From a candidate division KSB1 bacterium (GTDB taxonomy: Bacteria; Zhuqueibacterota; Zhuqueibacteria; Thermofontimicrobiales; Thermofontimicrobiaceae): DNA of 64,000 nt. Under the pieces are notes generated by a model. The model was not told the origin of the DNA, searched no databases, and saw nothing but the letters and a program-made list of their open reading frames with translations. Shown here piece after piece: positions 1 through 9,009 of this stretch; position 1 is the first letter of the stretch; each line of letters starts with the position of its first letter. The position numbers and the translations under genes were made by a program. The stretch covers positions 1-64,000 of the forward strand of contig JAPDPQ010000030.1 of NCBI GenBank assembly GCA_034506395.1, given 5' to 3'.

Positions 1-2
1 CT

Positions 3-1247
3 TCCCCTGCACTGGAACTGCCAGCCATCGTCACCCACGAGCTGAACAAATTATTGCCAGGCGAAAAGCTGGAGAGCGCCATTGAAAAAATCGTCTGCGG
101 CTACCTGCATGCGACATTTGAACCAATGCAGATTGATATCCCAAGCTTTCAACAGGAATCGTTGGATAATGAAAAAGTCAAAAATATCATCGATCTCCTG
201 CCGCAGGAGAAGGATTTAGCCGATTGGCTCTCGCCCAAAAATAGCGCCATCCTGTTTGAAGTGCTGAAGCTGGACAACCTGCCCCTGGAGTCGGTCGTGC
301 GCCTGTACAACAGCCTGCCCCGTTTCCCAGCAATTCGCCAGCGGGCAATCGCCGCCATCTATAAAGAACTGAACACCTTTGACGAAACCGAAGTGACCGA
401 GCAACTGAACGATCCTTCTGAGGAGACGTTCTTCCTGAAAAATGTACTAAGCTTGAATTCAATGAACAAATCTCCGTTCCTTCTGCCCGAAGCGTTCAGC
501 CAATTTCTGCCATTTGCAGTAGATCAGATGAGTCACCACCTGCTGGTGCAGCAATTGGTGCGGATGAACGAGCAGCACAACTACCTGCCCCCAGACTTTT
601 CCCACTTTTTCGACGCCACGGTTCGGGATCGGCTCACGCAATTGGAAAACAGATTTGCCGAAAAATTGCCCTCCTGGGATAAAGATCGCAACCTGATCTC
701 CTGGCACATCAACAAGATCATCGAAGCCGAGCCCGCCAGGTTCATCATCATCGACGGCTTGAGAGCGGACTTTTACGCTGTCCTGCGAAACCAGCTCTGC
801 CAGCACGCAGGACTGCACCTGGTGGAAGAAACTTTCTGCCTGTCCCTGCGCCCCTCGGACACGGAAACCTTTTAGCAATTCCTCGACGCCCATCAATTCT
901 CCTACCTGAAAAGCATCGAGCGTGACTACAACCTTTCCCGCTTCAAAGAGCGCTTTTTAGCCCCGCACGAAGAACCGAATTTCTATATCATCAATTTCCT
1001 GGAAGAAAAACTCCACTCCGACAAAGGCAACCTCATCGATTTGCTAACCGAATTCATGGAACGATTGAAGGCATTCCTGTTCTCCATCCTTTCCCAATTG
1101 AAACAGGACGATGTGTTTTATCTCTCCAGCGATCATGGATTTGTCAAAAGAACCGATTATCGTTATAAAGATACTCCTCGGGATGGGCATGAAGGGGATG
1201 GGGTGTGGGAGAGGATCTTGGCGGTGGGGAAGTTTAAGAAAATTTGA
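3..1247 (+). pseudogene. PglZ-like alkaline-phosphatase-superfamily protein, 5' end outside window, interrupted by TAG
   Basis: The reading frame is already open at the left edge and runs to a TGA at 1245-1247, with one in-frame TAG at 873-875. The frame on both sides of the TAG reads as one protein. FIIIDGLRADF lies just before the stop and YLSSDHGFV lies after it. In PglZ and other alkaline-phosphatase-fold proteins these are the two metal-site motifs (an Asp after a hydrophobic strand, then SDHG), so the TAG separates the two halves of the active site. A CAG to TAG change would explain it, since CAA follows. PglZ proteins occur in BREX and related phage-defence systems, but no other BREX gene is visible. 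The TTG at 54 is only an internal start for the left half. I infer a recent pseudogene; readthrough or sequencing error are alternatives. Confidence 0.6.
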
Positions 1248-2117
1248 AGAAAGTATTTTTCAGAGCTGGTATAAGATAAAAATTTGGTTGTAGTGAAGTT
1301 TGGGAGTGATGGAATATTCGGCATATTAGCCTCTCTCAACCAAGAAAAATGTGTTGATTTTTTGGTTTAATTTTGCTATATAAGGGGGCCGAAAAAGTTA
1401 AGAGATAGCGCACAAAAATGGTCGTTATATCACATCCGAAGCAGGGTTTTGGATAACCAAGTGTTCCTTTCAAAAAATCGATGCGCTGTCAAAATATGCA
1501 CAAAATTTTTGTCATTGAACTCTTTCTTGTCAAGGAAATCAGTTTTCGAATTGCTATTGATTTGCTGAAAACAATCGGTGATGATTTTCTGCACTTTTGG
1601 GACAAAAACACAAAACCTTGTTTTCAGAATTCAGTCTATGAAATCGGCGATGCGCCATAAGTAGAATTTCTAGGAAAAAGTCACCTCCAATTTGTTGGGC
1701 CCCATAAACATCCGCAGATGTGATAAATTGAAATTGCAAAAATAGCTTTTCGTATAACTAAAGATGTTAATGGCCATTTGTCAAAAAGATGCATATGGGA
1801 TAAAAATAATTACATGCAAATGATACGATTTCCAGCTTTGATCCAACCAATATCTGTCCATTTCCTAAGAATGATCTCATCGCAGTTGACATCTCGCACG
1901 GAACTTAATTCAGTTTTAAGCTTCTTTGGAATAATTTCTGCGAATCCGACAAGCATTTTTCAATCTTACAGAACAAACGATTATTTAGTCTTATGGCTTT
2001 TCTATTAATTTCAGCTTATCTTCTTTTGTTCGGTGGTTTATGATATAGGAGTGTTAGTGAGCTAAACAAGATTTAATTACCGTGAGCAAATTGATTCTGT
2101 TAGGAAGGATTAATGCA
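1248..2117. other. Gene-poor AT-rich interval
   Basis: I see no convincing gene in this 870-base stretch. The best open frame is 54 codons on the plus strand (1496-1660, starting MHKIFVIELF), with no clear ribosome binding site and no family I recognise. Other short frames on both strands lack start signals. It may hold debris from whatever accompanied the broken PglZ-like gene. Confidence 0.4.
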
Positions 2118-4139
2118 ATGATTGATGCACAAGAACATTTTCACTTCGATGATCCTCGACAGGGACCAGTCGATGTCCGAACGAGATTGGCTCGAGTGAA
2201 CTATTTTTTTCTAGGCAATGGTCATATCCAAGCGGCCGTTCAGTTTGCTCCTGCGGGCGAGGGCACGCGCTTGGGGCTATTGATCATGAATCCAGATCGG
2301 CTGGGCAAAAAGCGCCAGGCACTGACAATGCATCCAACAAGTGGATTGCAGCAAACGATGCTTCAGTTGGCAGCCGAAGGTAATGACGAAAGGCTCGATC
2401 CGCAATCGCTTCAGGCCAATTGGCATCTGGATTTTGGTATACCAGCGGTCGAGGCGAAGTGGAAGAGCAGAAATTTCCAAGTGATCGAGCATTTTTACTG
2501 TCCAGATCAATTTACCCCAGTGCTTGTTCGAGCAATCAGGGTAACAAATATCTCGGGCTATGAACTGAATGTTTCATTGAAAACTGGGGTCTTGGATCAA
2601 GAGATCGGACTCGAAGCAAAATTGCAGCCCAATGAGACCCGTCAGCTTTGGATGAGTTATACGCTGGAACAAAATGGAAGCGCTGTTCGGGTAAAGCTCG
2701 GCGATCATTGGCCAATTAGTGCTGAAGCAAGGTCCTATTGGGAAAGAACGGCGCAATTTGATAGCAACTCAGAATTATTAAACCACTATTTTCAATCGGC
2801 CAAAGTACAGCAAGCTACCACAATCTCCAGTCGTGCTGTGGTTGATGCCAGCATTTGGCAATACAATGGCGAGTGGGTGCGCGATCATTCCATGATGGCG
2901 ATCGGTTTGATGCTGGCGGGACATCATGATCTGGCTCGTCACTTGTTGACTCGGCTATTCAGCGATTTTGTGACTGAGCAGGGAGATACAGTGGATTCCA
3001 GCCAGAAACGACATTTGGATGAAGTGGAATTGGACCAGAACGGAATTCTCATTTATGCGTTGAAACAATATGTGGCATGGACTGGGCAGACGGATTTGGT
3101 TCGCGAGCTCTGGGACAGGATCAAAATTGCCATAGAATTCCCATTGCAGAATTATTTTCGACACGAACCATCGGGGCTGTTGATGAACCAACGGGAATAT
3201 TGGGAGCGCCATCGGATTCACGGCATCGAAACGGGGATGGAACTGGCCTATCAATTTTGGGTTTCCATGGGATTAGCCGCGGCTGCTGATCTGGCCCGAT
3301 TGATTCATCGGCATGCCGACGCCGAGCGCTGGGCACGGGAAGCTGAGCGGATCAAGCAGGCGATGCTCGCAGATGCCAGATTTAAATTATCAGACCACAG
3401 GGGATTGATCAAACGTCGGAAAGCAGATGGAACGATTCAGGAGACCATCACGGCTTTGCCCGAAGCGCAATTGCCGAACGAAGTGCCGCTGGCTGGTCCT
3501 GGGGTCCATTGGCTGAATCCAGATACCAGTTCGGCCCTACCGATTGCATTTGGTTTCATTGACCCAGGCTCGCCACTATCTGAAGCAACAATGAACAATT
3601 TGGAGACGCTCTGGAATCAGTCATGGCAGCTCGGCGGCTACGGCCGTTATCATGTGAGTTCAGAGCCTGATTCCCCCGGGCCTTGGCCATTTGCCTCGTT
3701 GTTCATGGCTCGTGCATATGTGGAAATGGCGCATTATGATCGCGTTTGGCGGATCCTGAATTGGCTCGATACCTTGCCTGGCAGCCGTTCTGGTTCGTGG
3801 TTCGAGTTTTACGGGCCGAGACTCGCGCCGCCATTTCCCCAGGTGGGGATCACCCCATGGACCTGGGCTGAAATGCTCATGCTATTGGTCCATCATATCA
3901 TCGGTCTCCGGCCTGAATTAAGTTGGTTTTGGCTCCGACCACGGCTGCTACCTGGCCTCAATCATATCGACGCAGAATTCCCGCTGGGACATCAGCGATT
4001 GCATTTGAAAATCCAACGAGCCAAGCATGAAGGCAAAGCAGGATTTCGATCGAATTGCCCAATGATCGAAATCTCAAAAAACGAAGCTAAATTTTTGTGC
4101 AATGGCAGCGATATTTGGATCGAGGCAATGACCACATAA
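2118..4139 (+). CDS. Six-hairpin (alpha/alpha)6 glycosidase, glucoamylase/amylo-alpha-1,6-glucosidase-like
   Basis: The protein has about 673 residues. Its N-terminal third is a beta-rich domain (NYFFLGNGHIQAAVQF, then RAIRVTNISGYELNVSL), as in the N-terminal super-sandwich of GH15 and related enzymes. The rest is helical with aromatic, acid-rich motifs typical of six-hairpin glycosidases (YNGEWVRDHSMM, WERHRIHGIETGMELAYQFW, WFEFYGPRLAPPFPQVGITPWTWAEM). The conserved Asp and Glu residues in the WVRDH and GIETGME segments are candidate catalytic residues. The frame is open from a GTG at 2082, but I prefer the ATG at 2118 because AGGAAGG (2102-2108) lies nine bases before it. There is no signal peptide, so it is probably cytoplasmic. 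Together with the GH13 enzyme at 7.2-8.8 kb it suggests alpha-glucan or oligosaccharide use. The substrate cannot be read from sequence. Confidence 0.7.
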   Translation: MIDAQEHFHFDDPRQGPVDVRTRLARVNYFFLGNGHIQAAVQFAPAGEGTRLGLLIMNPDRLGKKRQALTMHPTSGLQQTMLQLAAEGNDERLDPQSLQANWHLDFGIPAVEAKWKSRNFQVIEHFYCPDQFTPVLVRAIRVTNISGYELNVSLKTGVLDQEIGLEAKLQPNETRQLWMSYTLEQNGSAVRVKLGDHWPISAEARSYWERTAQFDSNSELLNHYFQSAKVQQATTISSRAVVDASIWQYNGEWVRDHSMMAIGLMLAGHHDLARHLLTRLFSDFVTEQGDTVDSSQKRHLDEVELDQNGILIYALKQYVAWTGQTDLVRELWDRIKIAIEFPLQNYFRHEPSGLLMNQREYWERHRIHGIETGMELAYQFWVSMGLAAAADLARLIHRHADAERWAREAERIKQAMLADARFKLSDHRGLIKRRKADGTIQETITALPEAQLPNEVPLAGPGVHWLNPDTSSALPIAFGFIDPGSPLSEATMNNLETLWNQSWQLGGYGRYHVSSEPDSPGPWPFASLFMARAYVEMAHYDRVWRILNWLDTLPGSRSGSWFEFYGPRLAPPFPQVGITPWTWAEMLMLLVHHIIGLRPELSWFWLRPRLLPGLNHIDAEFPLGHQRLHLKIQRAKHEGKAGFRSNCPMIEISKNEAKFLCNGSDIWIEAMTT

Positions 4140-4242
4140 GAATGATTTTTGGATATGCTTTTTTGAGTCCGTTTTCGGTGAATTTTTTAAAAATCTCAAT
4201 ACTGAAACCCTATCAACCATAGCATCATGAGGATTGGATAAT

Positions 4243-5217
4243 ATGCCGAATAGCTGCTTGCTTGAAATAAGAAATCTGAAAACCTATTTTTATACCTCGG
4301 ACGGATTGGTGAAAGCGGTGGATGATGTGAGCTGGGAGGTGGGTGCTGGCGAAGTGATTGGATTGGTTGGGGAATCTGGTTGTGGGAAGAGTGTCACAGC
4401 TTTGTCGATCTTGCGTCTAATTCCAGATCCGCCAGGCAAAATCGTCGGCGGAGAGATTCGGTTTCAAGGATCAAATTTGCTATCGCTATCCCTCGATGAT
4501 ATGCGAAAAATTCGCGGCAATGATATTTCAATGATTTTTCAGGAGCCGATGACGTCGCTCAATCCAGTTTTTACCATCGGGGATCAGATCGCTGAGGTGC
4601 TCGAACTGCATCAAAAAATGAGCAAAAAAGCTGCCATGGAAAAGGCGGTGGAAATGTTGAAACTGGTCGGAATTCCTTCACCCGAAAGAAGAGTGAAAGA
4701 ATATCCTCATGAATTGAGCGGTGGCATGAAACAGCGGGCGATGATCGCCATGGCGCTCGCCTGCAATCCAAAGGTGTTGATCGCCGACGAGCCGACCACG
4801 GCGTTGGACGTCACCATTCAAGCACAGATCTTGGATTTGATGCTAAAACTCAAGATGGAATTGAACACAGCGATAGTGTTGATCACTCACGATTTGGGCG
4901 TCATTGCGGAGATGGCCCAGAAAGTAGTAGTTATGTACGCCGGCAAAGTGATGGAACAAGCTGAAGTCACCGAAATTTTTGATCGTCCCCTCAATCCCTA
5001 TACGCAGGGTTTGTTGAATTCCTTGCCCAAAATAGATACTGCTCGCAAGCAACGGCTGAATGCCATTCCTGGTATCGTGCCGAGCCTCTACGATTTGCCC
5101 AAGGGGTGCAAATTCTCGCCGCGTTGTCAATACGTGATGGAAATTTGCCACCAGTCTGAGCCGGATTTGAAAGAAGTGAACCCAGGACATTTTTCAAGAT
5201 GCTGGCTGAACCAATAA
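4243..5217 (+). CDS. Oligopeptide/dipeptide-type ABC transporter ATP-binding protein (OppD/DppD family)
   Basis: This ATPase carries a complete nucleotide-binding site: Walker A GESGCGKS near residue 45, Q-loop FQEP, signature LSGGM, Walker [13 protein letters not shown] and switch histidine THD. The C-terminus has the oligo/HPY extension of peptide and nickel importers, including GCKFSPRC and a later Cys, a pattern found in the OppD, OppF and DppD branch. In known systems it works with a second ATPase, two permeases and a binding protein. None of these is nearby, so it is an orphan subunit or its partners lie elsewhere. The ATG at 4243 is preferred over the upstream TTG at 4234 because TGAGGA ends at 4233. 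A terminator follows at 5372. Confidence 0.88.
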   Translation: MPNSCLLEIRNLKTYFYTSDGLVKAVDDVSWEVGAGEVIGLVGESGCGKSVTALSILRLIPDPPGKIVGGEIRFQGSNLLSLSLDDMRKIRGNDISMIFQEPMTSLNPVFTIGDQIAEVLELHQKMSKKAAMEKAVEMLKLVGIPSPERRVKEYPHELSGGMKQRAMIAMALACNPKVLIADEPTTALDVTIQAQILDLMLKLKMELNTAIVLITHDLGVIAEMAQKVVVMYAGKVMEQAEVTEIFDRPLNPYTQGLLNSLPKIDTARKQRLNAIPGIVPSLYDLPKGCKFSPRCQYVMEICHQSEPDLKEVNPGHFSRCWLNQ

Positions 5218-5371
5218 ATGGGTATCGGGGCAAGTGGGTAATTATTGAGTATTCTATAATCACACAATTAGGGAATCTGAGGGATCCGCTGGTGATCAAA
5301 GCAATTTTTAGGGGACCGGAATGACGAAATGGTAGAAATACAGACCCATTTAGCTTGAGAGAAATTTGAGC

Positions 5372-5396
5372 AAGCTGGCTTTGTGCCAGCTTTTTC
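5372..5396 (+). terminator. Rho-independent terminator after the OppD-type gene
   Basis: AAGCTGGC (5372-5379) pairs perfectly with GCCAGCTT (5385-5392) around a five-base loop, and a T-rich run follows. It lies 155 bases after the ABC ATPase gene and before fumC, so it probably ends the former transcript. Confidence 0.7.
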
Positions 5397-5410
5397 ATTT
5401 CTAATTTTGA

Positions 5411-5484
5411 GTACTGAACACTGCTTACTGAATACTGAATACTGATTACTGATTACTGGTTACTGATCTTTCATCACTGATTAT
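5411..5484. repeat. Simple-sequence tract of ACTGATT/ACTGAAT units
   Basis: About ten imperfect copies of a 7-8 base unit (TACTGAA, TACTGAT) lie head to tail between the terminator and fumC. The tract at 55361-55435 is built from the reverse complement of the same unit (ATCAGTA, ATCAGTG). No coding potential is visible. Confidence 0.8.
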
Positions 5485-5562
5485 TAGAAAACCAGGAACA
5501 TTATTCTTTCTCAAAAGTGAATAAGTCTAATTTTCCTAACAATGAGATAAAAGGAAGTATCG

Positions 5563-6954
5563 ATGAACGAGTATCGAATCGAGCTGGATTCGCTGGGCGA
5601 AGTAAAGGTTCCGCTGAATGCTTATTATGGTGCCCAAACACAACGAGCTTATGAAAATTTTCCGATCAGTGGCCATCGCTTGCCGCGCGAGTTCATTCGG
5701 GCGCTTGGGATCATCAAGCGAGCGGCGGCTGAAGCGAATATGCGATTGGGATTATTAGATAGAAAGATCGGCAATGCAATTGTCGCAGCAGCCAATGAAG
5801 TAATAGATGGGAAGTTCGATGATCAATTCGTGGTGGATGTCTATCAGACTGGATCAGGGACCTCCACCAACATGAATGCCAATGAGGTGATCGCCAACCG
5901 TGCCATTGAGCTTTTGGGCGGCAAAATTGGAAGTAAAAATCCCGTTCATCCCAATGATCACGTCAATATGGGGCAATCCAGTAATGATGTGATCCCGACA
6001 GCCATTCATATTGCGGCACTCGAGAGTATCGAAAAAAATTTGCTGCCAGCGCTACAAGATTTGCAAGAGGCGCTTGATCAAAAAGCTCGAGAATTCGATG
6101 ATGTAGTAAAGATCGGTCGCACCCATTTGCAGGATGCGGTGCCCATGCGTTTGGGCCAAGAGTTCAGCGGCTATGCATCGCAGATCGCTCATGGCATTCA
6201 GCGGATCATGAATGCCAAAATGAATCTGAGAGAGCTGGCATTGGGGGGAACAGCCATTGGTACCGGGTTGAACACCCATAAAAAATTCCCAGAATTAGCA
6301 ATAAAAAAGATCTCGTATTATACTGGCATAGCGTTTTGTTACAATGTCAATCGATTTGAAGCAATGGCCTCGCGGGATGCGGTTGTTGAAGTGAGCGGGC
6401 AATTAAAAACAGTGGCGGTTAGTCTGATGAAAATCGCCAATGATCTGCGCTGGCTTAGCTCTGGGCCGCGCTGCGGAATTGGAGAAATCACTTTGCCAGC
6501 ATTACAACCAGGCAGTTCAATTATGCCCGGTAAAGTCAACCCTGTGATACCAGAATCGATGATGATGATTTGTGCATCAGTTATCGGGAACGACACTGCG
6601 ATCACCATCGGTGGGCAACATGGCAATTTCGAATTAAATGTGATGATGCCAATGATGGCCTATCATCTGTTGGAATCGATCCGATTGTTGAGCCATGGCT
6701 CGCGGAATTTGGTAGATCGATGCATTCGGGGGATTGTGGCCAATCGCGAGCGCGCTGCTTCGCTGGTTGAAAACAGCCTGGCTATGGTGACAGCTTTGGT
6801 CCCGAAGATCGGCTACGACGCTGCTGCCAAAATCGCCCAGCAGGCCTATGCGACGGGTAAGACCATTCGTCAGGTCGCGTTGGAGATGCGTTTGCTCCCT
6901 GAAAATGAATTGAATCGTTTGCTCGATCCCATGCGGCAAACTTATGGGGAGTAA
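5563..6954 (+). CDS. fumC: Class II fumarate hydratase (fumarase C)
   Basis: The 463-residue protein is full length for class II fumarase, which interconverts fumarate and L-malate in the TCA cycle without an iron-sulphur cluster. The family signature GSSIMPGKVNP is intact, as are the substrate-binding TGSGTSTNMNANEV segment, the HPNDHVNMGQSSND segment and the GRTHLQDA motif that carries the catalytic histidine. AAAGGAAG lies seven bases before the ATG. The gene stands alone, converging on the GH13 gene downstream. Aspartase is a close relative, but the Asn-rich SGTSTNMN region and overall fit favour fumarase. Confidence 0.95.
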   Translation: MNEYRIELDSLGEVKVPLNAYYGAQTQRAYENFPISGHRLPREFIRALGIIKRAAAEANMRLGLLDRKIGNAIVAAANEVIDGKFDDQFVVDVYQTGSGTSTNMNANEVIANRAIELLGGKIGSKNPVHPNDHVNMGQSSNDVIPTAIHIAALESIEKNLLPALQDLQEALDQKAREFDDVVKIGRTHLQDAVPMRLGQEFSGYASQIAHGIQRIMNAKMNLRELALGGTAIGTGLNTHKKFPELAIKKISYYTGIAFCYNVNRFEAMASRDAVVEVSGQLKTVAVSLMKIANDLRWLSSGPRCGIGEITLPALQPGSSIMPGKVNPVIPESMMMICASVIGNDTAITIGGQHGNFELNVMMPMMAYHLLESIRLLSHGSRNLVDRCIRGIVANRERAASLVENSLAMVTALVPKIGYDAAAKIAQQAYATGKTIRQVALEMRLLPENELNRLLDPMRQTYGE

Positions 6955-7185
6955 TGGATAAACCTGGTTCGATCGCGCGGCAGAGCAATGATTGAATTCA
7001 AATGATGGAATAGCGGAATCATGAAACGCTTGAATACTTTTAAAGCTAATGTATCTTTCCTCAGCTTTTTAAAATCATCTATGCTATCAGGAAATGAAAG
7101 ATCCCAAGGAGTGTAGACCGAAATAGCGACACAATTTTGATTTCTGGTTGTTTTAAAATATTAAGTTCATAGTATCCCAGCCGCC

Positions 7186-8781
7186 TTACAGTTTAAACAC
7201 CGCTGATGAAATACCTTGCATTCGAAGCCTTATCGAATTTTTGCTTAAGAAATCGATAGAGGCATCCCCAATCAGCAATTCGGCCTGGGAGAGTTTTTCC
7301 AGTGGAACGGTCAAATCGATTGGACGATCTGCAGGGTGAATTGCTATTAAGAAGCGCTCATCCCCAGTACCTCGCAAATAAACGAACGGATATTGAAATG
7401 GCTTGGCATGGACCAATTCCAACCCTCCATTACCTTGCAGCGCCGTGTATCGCTTGCGCAGTGCAATCAATTGCTTGACGTGATGGAGCAGGGAATTGGG
7501 TCGCTTTTTTTGGTCTGCGACAGTTGGCCGATTGGGATCAGGGTCAATGGGTAAATAGAGCTGATTGGACGCTGCACTAGAGAACCCTGCGTTTATTGAA
7601 TTGTCCCATTGCATTGGCGTTCGCGAACCGGTTCTAGCATACCCCCCTTCTTTCGATGGCAATCCTTCGATGTAGCGCATCCCAATTTCATCGCCATAAT
7701 AAATAAAAGGCACGCCAGGAAAGGTCAACAGGAAAGTGAAGATCACTTTGAGATCTTGCTCGCTCCTGCCGGCGCGAGGACGTTGGAAATCGTGGTTGGC
7801 GCTGGGAATAGAAATATAGCCATTGGGACAATTGACCCAATGTTTGAGATATTCTCCAAGAAACTCCGTGACGCTACCCTGTCCGCGGGCGTCAAAAAAA
7901 GGATTTTTGCCCTTAAAACATCCATACTCATTGAAAAAAAGCGATGGATAGCCTGGCGCATTGAAATGGAACATGAAATCCACATGGAATCCAGCGTCGA
8001 TTGCCAAGCGTGGATAACCCCATTCGGCGATCAGTGCAGCATGGGGATAATTTTGATCCATCCAGTGACGAACTTCGCGCCAAAGCTTGGTGATTTCAGT
8101 TTTATCAGGATCGTTTTTAATTAATGATTCTGCCATGTCAACCCGAAAGCCATCGGCGCCAAGATCCAGCCAATATGCCATGATCTTGTATAGCTCTTTT
8201 CTGGTGGCCTGTGGACCAGGCGCAGTCACTGGCTGCTGCCATGGCTGCTTCGGATCTGGGTGGGCATAGCCATAATTTAGCGCGGGTTGACAATAGAAGA
8301 AATTGGCCGCATAAGCGCCGTCGCGCTCCGCATATCCAAGGATAAATTTCATTTTGTCCTCAACGCGATCCCAGGTGGAGTCGGTCCAGATGTACCGATC
8401 TGAATATTCGTTTCGCTCATGACGACATGAGGCCTTGAACCAAGGATGCTCGATGGAAGTATGTCCTGGAACAAGATCGAGGCAGACCCGAATCCCCCGA
8501 CGATGGGCCTCGTCCAACAACCGTTTTAAATCCTGATTGGTCCCGTAGCGCGGCGCTATCTGATAATAATCGGCAACATCGTAACCCGCATCCTGGAAGG
8601 GAGATACAAAACACGGATTGAGCCAGAGAGCATTCACTCCCAGCCAGTCGAGATAATCCAGTTTTTCGATGATTCCTTCCAAATCGCCAATCCCGTCCGC
8701 ATTGGAATCATAAAAGCTCTGAGGATAAATTTGATAGAAAATCGCTTGATTGAGCCATTCAATTGCATCCTGTTTTATCAT
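7186..8781 (-). CDS. GH13 alpha-amylase-family glycosidase (alpha-glucosidase-like)
   Basis: The 531-residue protein begins directly with the barrel (AIFYQIYPQSFYDSNADGIGD), typical of oligo-1,6-glucosidase, alpha-glucosidase and trehalose synthase relatives. The four GH13 regions are present: DLVPGHTS (Asp102 to His107), DGFRVDMAE with the nucleophile Asp215, IAEWG with the acid/base Glu253, and SANHD with Asp331. Region I reads GH where most family members read NH, a mild deviation. There is no signal peptide, so it probably hydrolyses imported oligosaccharides in the cytoplasm. A short beta domain closes the protein. It is a single-gene unit transcribed towards fumC. Trehalose synthase or sucrose-active variants cannot be excluded from motifs alone. 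Confidence 0.88.
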   Translation of the reverse strand: MIKQDAIEWLNQAIFYQIYPQSFYDSNADGIGDLEGIIEKLDYLDWLGVNALWLNPCFVSPFQDAGYDVADYYQIAPRYGTNQDLKRLLDEAHRRGIRVCLDLVPGHTSIEHPWFKASCRHERNEYSDRYIWTDSTWDRVEDKMKFILGYAERDGAYAANFFYCQPALNYGYAHPDPKQPWQQPVTAPGPQATRKELYKIMAYWLDLGADGFRVDMAESLIKNDPDKTEITKLWREVRHWMDQNYPHAALIAEWGYPRLAIDAGFHVDFMFHFNAPGYPSLFFNEYGCFKGKNPFFDARGQGSVTEFLGEYLKHWVNCPNGYISIPSANHDFQRPRAGRSEQDLKVIFTFLLTFPGVPFIYYGDEIGMRYIEGLPSKEGGYARTGSRTPMQWDNSINAGFSSAASNQLYLPIDPDPNRPTVADQKKRPNSLLHHVKQLIALRKRYTALQGNGGLELVHAKPFQYPFVYLRGTGDERFLIAIHPADRPIDLTVPLEKLSQAELLIGDASIDFLSKNSIRLRMQGISSAVFKL

Positions 8782-9009
8782 TAGATCGTTACCTTTATTT
8801 ATAGATGTGTCATTTAACGGAATTAAATTGTCTCAAACGACGAATGTTCGTTCAGAAAAAATTTAAATCGGTGTCCCAAAAGCATCATCATATATCGACT
8901 GAAAAAAAACAACCACGCGTTCGTCTGAACGATCCAACCGAAAATATCATATTTTTTGGCAGAGATTTTCGCACAATTTTGCAAATGAAGCTTTGAAAGA
9001 GAACCGTCA

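Noticed and set aside
873..875. Pyrrolysine or genome-wide TAG recoding
   Set aside because: Many intact genes here end in TAG, no pyl genes are seen, and FCB bacteria are not known for pyrrolysine.
1554..2008. Short ORFs at 1554-1739 (minus) and 1778-2008 (plus)
   Set aside because: No ribosome binding sites, no recognisable domains and amino-acid make-up typical of translated AT-rich noncoding DNA.
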